A DNA stretch of 18,634 nucleotides from positions 1-18,634 of the forward strand of contig JAAAUF010000830.1 in the NCBI GenBank assembly GCA_015499985.1. Reading direction: 5' to 3'. Made by a program: the position numbers and the translations under genes. The DNA comes from Haplosporangium gracile. Taxonomy: Eukaryota; Mortierellomycota; Mortierellomycetes; Mortierellales; Mortierellaceae. Shown one piece after another: positions 1-7,261 of this stretch. The notes beneath the pieces were generated by a model that did no database searches, had not been told where the DNA came from, and was given only the letters and a program-made list of their open reading frames with translations. Within the stretch, counting starts at the first letter, position 1. Every line of letters starts with the position of its first letter.

Positions 1-120
1 AAAAAGCGGAAGAAGAAACGCACTATAACTAGAATGAGCTCTAATGTCAATGATGATGACCAGGACTGGATGGGGGATTTAGATACGGGCGGATGGGATG
101 AACGGCAAAGGAGAGAATGA
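1..120 (+). CDS. C-terminal end of an unidentified protein (partial, cut by window start)
   Basis: Frame 1 is open from the first base and stops at a TGA at 118-120, giving 39 residues. They start with a strongly basic run (KKRKKKR, like a nuclear localisation signal) and continue into an acidic, tryptophan-bearing tail (NDDDQDWMGDLDTGGWDE) ending in RQRRE. A basic patch followed by a D/W/G-rich tail is typical of real C-termini rather than random sequence, and the A/T-rich sequence just after the stop looks like a 3' UTR, with an AATAAA at 370-375. I do not recognise the family. The stretch could be a chance open frame, since 120 nt is short and no splice junction or homology supports it. 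Confidence 0.45.
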   Translation, partial: KKRKKKRTITRMSSNVNDDDQDWMGDLDTGGWDERQRRE

Positions 121-369
121 CAAGTGTTTTTGCCAAAGAGTTTTGGCCATGATGGAATACAAAAAAATTGGTAACTTTCACACTCTGGTAGGAACTAGAA
201 CAAAGTACAGCAACACTTCTTTTTTCATTTCTGTTATTCTTTGGTTACTGCGCTCGCTGGTCTCTTCTTTATCCCTGCTGTCGGTTAGGAAAGGATAGAA
301 AGGAAGGAGAAGAGGGATGACAAGCAAGTATGAAATGCGTGTGGAGTAAGTGTCGTGTATATTATCCCA

Positions 370-375
370 AATAAA
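370..375 (+). terminator. Candidate polyadenylation signal AATAAA
   Basis: A canonical AATAAA lies 250 nt after the stop of the partial gene ending at 120, on the same strand. The distance is long but usable. The hexamer also occurs by chance in A-rich DNA. Confidence 0.35.
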
Positions 376-840
376 AGCCGTTACTCCTCTCTTCACTGTT
401 CAATCAGTGCAGCAAAAAAAATGAAGATCAAGTGGTCTTCATTTGCCTCATTGACGTATTCTCGTTTATTTTCTTTTTCTTCTTGTTCGCACATTACCAT
501 AACATGAACAACGGGCGAAGACGTTCGTGATTGTGCAGGAAGGTGGGAATCAGAGAATGGAAGGAAGGACATTGAAAGAAGAAAAAGAACGTACAAAGTA
601 GAGAGGAAAAGTGGATATGCGCACTAATGTATAGCATGCAGTAAAAAAGCTAAACAAACCTTTTTTTGCTTTCTTTTTATTATCGTTGTATGCTGTTTTG
701 GCTGTTTTGACAATAATAATGTAGGCAGGAATAGCGAAAAAGTAAGATTGTGGGGAAGTAGACGGTCAAGAAGGACAGCAGGAAGAAAAACAGCAGGAAA
801 AAAAATAGGAGCCCTGTTCGTTACCAACTTTTTTTTGTTA

Positions 841-1010
841 TTCCTCTCTCGCTTTAGCTTATGTCCCGTACCTTCCTTCACCCTTTTTTGAGACCAATCC
901 CACTCGTTGTCTCCCTCCTTGCTCAACTCTCCCTTTCCTTTCCCTTCATGAACTCGTGCTTATTTTTTTATTTCTTCTTTCCTCACTTTTCGGTCTTTGC
1001 GCCACGAAAT
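841..1010 (+). promoter_or_regulatory. C/T-rich tract resembling the gene leaders of this window
   Basis: The plus strand here is dominated by C and T, like the tracts before the carrier gene (4061-4282), Uso1 (13890-14080) and, on the minus strand, the membrane-protein gene. Purine-rich sequence lies immediately to its left, so the pair looks like a divergent promoter. No convincing gene begins on either side, so the role is a guess from similarity alone. Confidence 0.25.
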
Positions 1011-1450
1011 TGTTCTGCGCGTCAGGATTCGCTGCTGATTCGTTTGAAGATGAAACATGGCGAACAAGAGCCCATGCACCCTCTTCTGTTCAACGCAAGA
1101 ACTCGCTCCCTGCCTGCCTCTTCTCGTCTTTCAGTTCATCGGGTATAGTGTCAATAGTGAAAGGGGGGTCTGTGATGGGTCTGGAACGGATAGTGTGTCT
1201 TTACCATTCATTTCTCTCCTTCAATTAGCCTATCATTGCTTATTCGATTGCTTGACATGCACATAAACACATGCAAGGAGCACAAACAAATCGAATCAAA
1301 TAAAAAGACGCCATCCTGGAAACAAAAAAAAAAAAAAAATTGTGGAAGGGGAAAGCAACGAATGATATCATGTCGCAATAGACATCCATGGAGACCAGTA
1401 TAAAAAAGGAGACATGGCGATCTTTCTCCATCGGAATCCAAAAGCTATAT

Positions 1451-1456
1451 TTTATT
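1451..1456 (-). terminator. Candidate polyadenylation signal of the membrane-protein gene
   Basis: TTTATT on the plus strand reads AATAAA on the minus strand, 144 nt beyond the stop codon of the minus-strand gene ending at 1600. Position and strand fit a 3' UTR of ordinary fungal length. Confidence 0.5.
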
Positions 1457-1599
1457 AGATCGTCCTTTTTTTCTTATTCTTTGCCTTTGTTTATCTCAAG
1501 ACACAAGAAACACGAGCGGATCCCATAAGGCAACTTGAACTATCGACAAGAGACGCTGATCTAAAAGACTGGATCTGAACCCTTGAACTGGAACTCGAA

Positions 1600-3534
1600 T
1601 CAGGCTGTGTACGATAAGGACAAGCTTGCAAGCGGGTCCGTCTCTATATCAACCGACCCATCCTGAGCTCCTTCGATCGACGACGTGTCCAAATGAGATG
1701 TAGAGTTTAGACCATTAAGATAGGGTGGACGCGACTGGGAAGACGAAGATGACCCAGAGTATGATGGGGAGGTGTTGGTAGTCACGAAAGATGAATGGCT
1801 AGATACGTTGGGATGCGATGTCATGGAAGACCTGTTGCTTGGGCCGGCCGAATCCAAGGCTTCCTCATACGTCGGTGGGAAGTCTACCATCGAAGGAGAC
1901 GTAGTCGGTGGTGCTGGTTCCTGTTTCACCAAACGACGAATGTTGATCGACGACGACGGATGGAGCAACATGTGCTCGGGTATGGACTGTTGTGAGGATG
2001 CAGGGGCCATGCTTGAGTTGGTTGGTGCACTGCCATTTTCGTCTCCAAAATGATTTTCTGTCCTCGAAACTGCGGTTGTTGCAGGGGGTATAGTTGTGAA
2101 AGGGGACAACGAACGGGGCTCGGGGTTGGTGGGACGAAGAGCAGAGGAGGAGGATGTCGAGGCAGGCTGCTCATCCAATGAGGTAAACGGGATCGAGACC
2201 TCTGAAGAGGTGGGCGAAGTCAGGGTAATGACAGGGAACCCGTCCTTGGTCCGTTCCTTGCTAAAGTCAGATAGATCCCAGTCATAGTCGTAGTTCGATG
2301 ATCGGGCCGAAGGCGTTTTTTGAAGAGAGGGATCCTTGCCACTGCGAGAGTGAGAGAATTGGTGCACTCGTGGTTTGGAAGATGTGCCTCCTGAACTGGA
2401 GTGTTTGGTCAAGAGACGGACCAGACTGAACCCTCCAGCACGAGACTCGCTTGCCTTTGCAGAGGAAAGGAGGGCGCTCATTTCTGGTCCTGCAGGAGAA
2501 ATTCGAGTAAAAGTCGAAAGAGTTGCTGTGTGGTGGTCCGATAGCATGTGCTGTGACTGGACCGACTGCTGTTGCTGTTGCTGCTGCTGCTGCTGTTGAT
2601 GTTGTTGTTGGGGCCGAGGGCGATGCTGCATCTGTGGTTGCTGCTGCTGTTGCTGTTGTGGTTGCTGTGGTTGCTGTTGCTGCATTGGCAATTGAGTCCT
2701 TTCAGCAGCAGACTTTCGCCGAGCCTTGATCAAACAAAAACCGAGAGTGAAGACGACCAGCGCCACGGCAACGGCGATAAAGGCAAAGAGGACCTTTTCA
2801 GACGAGGCCATTTTGGGTGGGTCCCTCGGGCTGTTGACGTTTGAAGGTGCATTGGAGGAGCCACCAATGCCTGAGTCCGCTTCAAGGGGTAAGGAGTTTA
2901 CTGGAAAGGTGTTGGTGTCTTGTTGTGAGACTTGATCGTTGTTTTGTTGTTCATTTGCAGCTAGGGTTTGCCTTTTGGCGAGTGAGCGTTGAGGTTGCTG
3001 TTGCGTTGTGACTTGTTGATGACGATGGTGATCGTCTTGTAGCGTAAAGGAACAGCTGCAGCTGAGCGAAGAAACGACTAGTCGTTGCTCTTGCTGTTGG
3101 TTGCAGGGACGGTATACAGGTGGCGACAACGAAGAAGAAGAAGAAGATGATGAAGTTGATGATAGTGGTGTCGAGCTATTGCCAGGTAGCTCTTGTTCCT
3201 GCTGCGACTGTCCCCGTCCCTGTCGTTGTAGTTGTTGTCGTTGCTGGCGAGTTAGTCGTTGTCGTTGAAGTAGGCGTTGAGAGGGGGCGGTTTGTGAGCA
3301 AAGTGAGCGAGGAGCAAGAGAAGACGACACTTCTACTTTTGTTGTTGTTGTTGAGAGAGAGGTAGAGGCAGAGACGTTGTTGTTGTTTAAGACGAGGATG
3401 AGGCAGAGGGTAGCGATGAGGAATGAGGGAGGGATCGGGGTTGATTGAGTCCTTGCTGTGCCCTTTGGGGTCGCTTGTGTCGAGGAGAATGTAGCAGTTG
3501 TTGTTGTTATTACTGTTGCGGGGGAGGAGATCAT
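1600..3534 (-). CDS. Single-pass membrane protein, S/T/Q-rich, with poly-Q and cytosolic PPTY motif
   Basis: One uninterrupted 644-codon exon. The frame stays open upstream to an ATG at 3861, but that extension is F/L/S-rich and reads like a translated C/T-rich leader, so I chose the ATG at 3532-3534. Residues 1-36 are S/T-rich, followed by a hydrophobic core at about 37-49 (signal peptide or signal anchor) ending near NVSAS. The ectodomain is rich in S, T, Q and R, with four scattered cysteines and a dibasic LAKRQ (K187-R188) typical of Kex2 cleavage. A transmembrane helix spans about 248-270, with ARRK as stop-transfer. The cytosolic tail has a poly-Q stretch (285-323) and PPTYEEAL (553-560), a PPxY motif of the kind bound by WW domains such as those of Nedd4/Rsp5 ubiquitin ligases. 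The layout is loosely like fungal cell-wall stress sensors (signal peptide, S/T-rich region, TM, tail), but no WSC domain or known family is visible. Function unknown. Shares a divergent promoter with the carrier gene. Confidence 0.8.
   Translation of the reverse strand: MISSPATVITTTTATFSSTQATPKGTARTQSTPIPPSFLIATLCLILVLNNNNVSASTSLSTTTTKVEVSSSLAPRSLCSQTAPSQRLLQRQRLTRQQRQQLQRQGRGQSQQEQELPGNSSTPLSSTSSSSSSSSLSPPVYRPCNQQQEQRLVVSSLSCSCSFTLQDDHHRHQQVTTQQQPQRSLAKRQTLAANEQQNNDQVSQQDTNTFPVNSLPLEADSGIGGSSNAPSNVNSPRDPPKMASSEKVLFAFIAVAVALVVFTLGFCLIKARRKSAAERTQLPMQQQQPQQPQQQQQQQPQMQHRPRPQQQHQQQQQQQQQQQSVQSQHMLSDHHTATLSTFTRISPAGPEMSALLSSAKASESRAGGFSLVRLLTKHSSSGGTSSKPRVHQFSHSRSGKDPSLQKTPSARSSNYDYDWDLSDFSKERTKDGFPVITLTSPTSSEVSIPFTSLDEQPASTSSSSALRPTNPEPRSLSPFTTIPPATTAVSRTENHFGDENGSAPTNSSMAPASSQQSIPEHMLLHPSSSINIRRLVKQEPAPPTTSPSMVDFPPTYEEALDSAGPSNRSSMTSHPNVSSHSSFVTTNTSPSYSGSSSSSQSRPPYLNGLNSTSHLDTSSIEGAQDGSVDIETDPLASLSLSYTA
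2566..2682 (-). repeat. CAG/CAA repeat tract encoding poly-glutamine
   Basis: Plus-strand TTG/CTG triplets encode a run of mostly Q, broken by P, H, M and R, at residues 285-323 of the membrane protein, just inside the transmembrane segment. CAG and CAA codons are mixed, which usually makes such a tract more stable than a pure CAG run. Its length may vary between strains. Confidence 0.85.
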
Positions 3535-3964
3535 TGCGAATAAAGAGTGGGTTTTAGTGGCAAAAGAGAAAGAAGCATACAACGTGTTGTGAGTTTGTGG
3601 CGTGTGGCTGTTGCTGTGGTTATGGGATGAAGAACGAAGAGAAAGAAGGCCTTTGAGGAATGAAAGAATGAACAAAGGAATAGAGAGGATAGAAAAGAAG
3701 TAGAATGGAGAGGAGAAGAGTGGAGAGGAGGAGAGAGGAGAGGGAAGAAGGTGGAGGGTGCGCCAAAAGGGGAATAAAACAGTACGAAGAGTTATTAAAT
3801 TAAAAAAAAAAAATAACGGGTCAGGTGAGTGATAGCCGCTTGCGATAGGATGGGCGATCATTATGAAGCACGCACTTGAAATAAAAAAAAAAAAAAGCGA
3901 TCATGATGAAGAAGAATCGATTCCCAGGTGGAGCATGCCATTTTTGCTGTCTCTCACTTATGTC

Positions 3965-4025
3965 ACCCTGTCTGACTTTGACGACCTTGCAGGTTCAGGT
4001 GCAGGTTCAGGTTCGGGGACAGGGT
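3965..4025. repeat. Inverted repeat enclosing a 12-bp tandem duplication
   Basis: ACCCTGTC at 3965-3972 and its exact reverse complement GACAGGGT at 4018-4025 flank 45 bp. Inside, GCAGGTTCAGGT occurs twice with no gap (3989-4000 and 4001-4012). The position in the middle of a divergent promoter makes a regulator-binding role possible, but there is no direct evidence. Confidence 0.6.
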
Positions 4026-4037
4026 AGGTAAGAAAAT

Positions 4038-4059
4038 GACACATCCATAAAGATGTGTC
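4038..4059. promoter_or_regulatory. Perfect 8-bp inverted repeat in divergent promoter
   Basis: GACACATC (4038-4045), a 6-nt spacer, then GATGTGTC (4052-4059). The arms match exactly. The symmetry and spacing suit a dimeric DNA-binding protein, and the site lies just ahead of the C/T-rich leader of the carrier gene. Chance is possible; no known motif is claimed. Confidence 0.4.
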
Positions 4060-4306
4060 GCGTCAGCCCGTCTTTTTTTTTCCCTTTTTTTTCTTTATTT
4101 TTTTTTTGTTGTTGTTGTTGTTTATTGCTTTTTCTTTTTCTTTTTCTTTTTCTTTTTCTTCGCTGACTCTCTTTTCATTTGCTCCTTCTCCTCTCCGTTT
4201 CCCTTTCTCCTCCTCTTTCTCCTCCTCTTTCTCTTTCTCACTCTCTCCTTCTCTGTCTCTACTCCTCCCTATTTTCATTCACATACCCACCCATAATATT
4301 AAAACC

Positions 4307-6889
4307 ATGGCACAGACACAACAAGAACAGGCCGCCGCCGCCAAAACCAGCAAGTAACGACCCGCCCTCTCACTCACTCTCTTTCTTTCTAACTTACAAG
4401 CAAAGCCGTACTTGTCTGTAACTCTCAGACAAGACAACGAAACACCTGTAGCAAAACAAAACAAACACAAACTCATGGGCACAATCAGAGACACTCATCC
4501 ATCTTACTGACATCTCATTTGCATTCTCTTTTCTTAATTCTTCATGATACAGATTCGTACAGAAGCTCGGTGCTGGTGCTGTTGCTGGTATCACCGGTGT
4601 GCTGATTGTCTACCCTCTTGACATGGTCAAGACAAGGTCAGTCATAATATTCCATCTCATCTTTTTTGCTATTGTTATTGCGCTATTGCGTTGATATTGA
4701 AAAAAAAAAAAAGTAATTAAACAGTAAAGAAGGCATAGCCATGGATCGACTCATCTCTTTACTTTTTCTCTACTTATCAACCGGTAGATTGCAAAATCAG
4801 AAGAAGGATGCCGCTGGCAAGTTGCAGTACCGAGGAGGGTAAGCGGCCTTCATTCACAATTCACAGGAGGAAAAACATACAGGGCAGTTGGACAAAAGAA
4901 ACGCAACTCAGGAATAACTCAGCAGTAAAGGAGATGGAATGGGACAGCTAGACATTCAGACAGAGAGGACTCCCGGATACAGCCATTCAGTTTACCCGAC
5001 ACAAGAAACAGAAGGAACAAGGAACGACAACGGAGAGGGAGGACTATGACCAAATAGAGTCGAAGCGTGGGAAGGCAACACCCCTGTCAAAGACATCATT
5101 TGCACTGCATGCCCCATCATTTAAGCTGAGCTCGGTCTTCACCAATCCGGACTAGTCTTTGTCTTTGTCTTTGTCTTTCTTTTATTTGTATTTTGCTCCT
5201 CTTTTTCTTTACTTCTCCACAACCCAACACAACTCAACCCAACCCAACAACGGAGTAACAAACAACCACTTTTGTCCTTTGTGGGCAATTCGGCAGAAAA
5301 ATACCTCAAGGATACCCACTCTGGATATATGAAAGACAAAAACTTTTTTTTCGAGCATCCTTCCTTTGTTTACCTTGACTTTCCCTTCAACCCCACACAC
5401 ACAAACCCTTTTACAGACAAAGCGCTCTCTTCGATCTCCACCCCCCGTCTTTTTCTTCAAACCATCAACAGAGGCAAAACTGTTGCCATTCGTTCGTTCG
5501 TTCGTTCGTCAGGAACACAGGAAACAGGAAACAACAACCATAACAACAATACCAATCCTCAACACAACACACAGGACATACCCATAAATAAAAGGATGAG
5601 CCCTTCACTTTCCAAAAGATCTGATCCGGAAAGTGAAAAAAGGAAAAAAAAATGACTCGTCTGGCTGACCCATGACTATATCCTCTCTCGCTCTCACCTC
5701 CTCATCCTTCTCCATGCATGCATTCAATCTCGCAGTCTGGACTGCTTCCGCCAGGTCATCGCAAAAGAGGGTGCTCGCGGTCTGTACCGTGGAATTGTCC
5801 CAAACTTGATCGGAATCACCCCAGAAAAGGCTATCAAGCTGGCCGTCAACGACTTTTCGCGCGAGTACTGGGCTGAGCACACCAAGGTCTCGGAGGACAA
5901 GCTGCCTATCCAGTACGGCATGTTGGCCGGTGCCACTGCCGGATTCTGTCAGGTCATCGCCACCAACCCCATGGAGATCGTCAAGATTCAAATGCAAGTC
6001 GCCGGCGCACAAAAGCTCGCCCCAGGAGAAAAGCGCCCTACCGCTATGGGCATCGTCCGCAATCTTGGTCTCCGAGGACTCTACCGCGGCACCCCCGCTA
6101 CCCTGATGAGGTATACCTTCATGGAAATGACAATTTTTAAGTATTTAAGGCGTCAAGACGCTATTCAATGCAGCTTATTAAATAATCGCTCGCTCTCTTT
6201 TCTTTCGCTTTCAATAGAGATGTGCCATTCTCGATTCTCTTTTTCCCTCTCAACTCGTTCCTCAAGCTTCAGGGTGCGGATGAGGACGGAAAGACTTCAT
6301 TCTCTGTCATTTTGGGCGCAGGTCTTGTTGCTGGTGTCGTTGGTGCATCTGCTGTTACCCCCGCCGATGGTAAGAATGAAGCCTGTTATCGTATCTCAAG
6401 AATTACGTGAACGTTACTTTTTCGACGCTGTCCATTCATTTACTGACACCTTTTTTATCCGACGTTTGTCACCATTCGAACTTCTCTCGCCTCTCAGTGA
6501 TCAAGACAAGACTCCAGGTCGCCCGCAAGCCTGGTGATCCTGTCTACCGCGGCATTGTTGACTGCTTCCAGCACATCGTCAAGAACGAGGGCCCTGCTGC
6601 TCTGTTCAAGGGGGTCGTTCCAAGATCTCTCATTGTCGCCGTAAGTGCCAAATAATACATGAAGCACAAATGCCGGTTGAGATTCTCCTTTTTTTATCCC
6701 CCTTCTTTGGCTTAGCAAGAAACTAACCTTCCGATGTTCATTGTCTTTATGTATCCGACTTAGCCCATGTTTGCTATTGCGCTGGCTGTGTATGAGCTCC
6801 AGCAGCGCATCCTGGCCCCCGCCGTGGTTGAGCTGGGATCCACACACACAATAACAAACTCACCCATCATGATGTTAGACAAGAAATAA
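4307..6889 (+). CDS. Mitochondrial carrier (SLC25), glutamate / aspartate-glutamate carrier subfamily
   Basis: Seven exons: 4307-4353, 4553-4636, 4788-4838, 5736-6110, 6218-6369, 6498-6640, 6764-6889, giving 325 aa. All introns are GT-AG and all joins are in frame. The protein has the three-fold carrier repeat, with PLDMVK (37-42), PMEIVK (139-144) and PADVIK (234-239) matching P-x-[DE]-x-x-[KR] at the end of each odd-numbered helix. The block TPEKAIKLAVNDF (89-101) and the RDVPFS segment across the exon 4/5 join are characteristic of glutamate (SLC25A18/22) and aspartate-glutamate carriers of the inner mitochondrial membrane. Only about 16 residues precede helix 1, so the calcium-binding EF-hand domain of true AGCs is absent, favouring a glutamate carrier or a short fungal relative. 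Exact substrate is inferred. The start ATG (AAACCATGG) has a good context after a long C/T-rich leader. Intron 3 is unusually long. A C-terminal tail of about 24 residues follows the last helix. Confidence 0.93.
5155..5178 (+). repeat. (GTCTTT)4 microsatellite
   Basis: Four exact GTCTTT copies in intron 3 of the carrier gene, opening a C/T-rich stretch. Confidence 0.9.
5489..5508 (+). repeat. (TTCG)5 microsatellite
   Basis: Five exact TTCG copies in intron 3 of the carrier gene. Confidence 0.9.
5604..5637. repeat. 10-bp perfect inverted repeat (intronic hairpin)
   Basis: TTCACTTTCC at 5604-5613 and GGAAAGTGAA at 5628-5637 are exact reverse complements around a 14-nt loop that contains two GATC sites. 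It lies about 100 nt before the intron 3 acceptor and could fold in the pre-mRNA. Confidence 0.7.
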
Positions 6890-7261
6890 TCACCCCTTCT
6901 CCCGTCCTTCATTTCTTTTCTTCCTTGCATTTTTTGTGTCTCTTTTTTTTTCCCTTTTCCTGCAATGAGCAAGGAAAGTATCCTTTCTTGCCTTTTGTAT
7001 TATTTTTGTTGTTTTCCTTCAAAACCATAGACCGGTCAGTCGTGCCCCTCACCGATACAAACGCATACATTTCGACCAATACCTCATTTTGTAGACTACT
7101 AAAAGATGATGACCTCTTTCCTTATCCAATGCTTATTTGCACTCTTCCATTGATATCCTCCATGCCCATTGCACTGTGGCATTAATGTGTTCCGTGCGTG
7201 ACCGAAAGTGGCGTATCGCGAGGGGTGTTTATTGCTTTTGTCGTTATTTCGAAATCCGTTT
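6890..7261. other. Convergent intergenic region, carrier / NIPSNAP
   Basis: 372 bp between two converging stop codons, T-rich on the plus strand to about 7030. It should contain both 3' UTRs. I see no canonical AATAAA on the plus strand for the carrier gene. Short open frames here carry no recognisable domain. Confidence 0.7.
7228..7233 (-). terminator. Candidate polyadenylation signal of NIPSNAP gene
   Basis: TTTATT on the plus strand is AATAAA on the minus strand, 29 nt beyond the NIPSNAP stop codon, a typical distance. Confidence 0.55.

Larger units (their letters stand above)
121..1599. other. Gene-poor interval between two convergent gene ends
   Basis: No convincing coding region is seen. 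The interval should hold the 3' UTR of the partial gene on the left and, near 1450-1599, that of the minus-strand gene on the right. Between about 541 and 835 the plus strand is purine-rich; from about 841 to 1010 it switches to C/T-rich, which resembles the gene leaders elsewhere in the window. Short open frames of 60-100 codons occur on both strands but are low-complexity F/S/L-rich translations of these tracts. An A-run of about 16 lies near 1325-1340. A short non-coding RNA or small gene starting near 950 cannot be excluded. Confidence 0.6.
3535..4306. promoter_or_regulatory. Divergent promoter region, membrane-protein gene / carrier gene
   Basis: This 772 bp interval lies between two start codons facing away from each other. 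The left part (about 3635-3780) is purine-rich on the plus strand, a C/T-rich leader for the minus-strand gene. The right part (4061-4282) is C/T-rich on the plus strand, with TTTTTC units at about 4128-4168, and leads to the carrier ATG. In the middle are a 12-bp tandem duplication (3989-4012), two inverted repeats (3965-4025 and 4038-4059), and a near-perfect 15-bp direct repeat (3854-3868 and 3897-3911, one mismatch). No clear TATA box was recognised. Confidence 0.65.
4839..5735 (+). other. 897-nt intron 3 of the carrier gene
   Basis: Donor GTAAGC at 4839 and acceptor CGCAG ending at 5735; the splice restores RGGLDCF. The other introns of this gene are 107-199 nt. The intron holds GTCTTT x4 (5155-5178), a C/T-rich stretch followed by CAACCCAACAC-type sequence resembling a 5' UTR (about 5150-5260), TTCG x5 (5489-5508) and a 10-bp hairpin (5604-5637). 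A 127-codon open frame from 5272 has low-complexity composition and no recognisable domain, so it is not called as a gene. Confidence 0.85.

Noticed and set aside
624..926. A 100-codon minus-strand open frame, and overlapping plus-strand frames to 1228
   Set aside because: They are translations of purine/pyrimidine tracts (K/R/E/L or F/S/L rich). The plus-strand frame at 956 looks like a signal peptide only because C/T-rich DNA encodes F, L and S, and it does not start with ATG.
1560..1600. Sequence resembling a tRNA T-arm (GGAACTCGAATC)
   Set aside because: No matching acceptor, D or anticodon arms are found at the required spacing.
3535..3861. A 109-codon N-terminal extension of the membrane protein
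   Set aside because: Its composition (F, L, S, P) is that of a translated C/T-rich leader, and the S/T-rich and hydrophobic signal region begins properly at the ATG at 3534.
4063..4278. A K/E-rich minus-strand open frame of 71 codons
   Set aside because: It is the complement of the C/T-rich carrier leader, so the K/E composition is an artefact.
5272..5655. A 127-codon open frame inside carrier intron 3
   Set aside because: Low-complexity, rich in T, N and S, with no domain; the flanking splice sites join the carrier exons exactly, so this is intronic.
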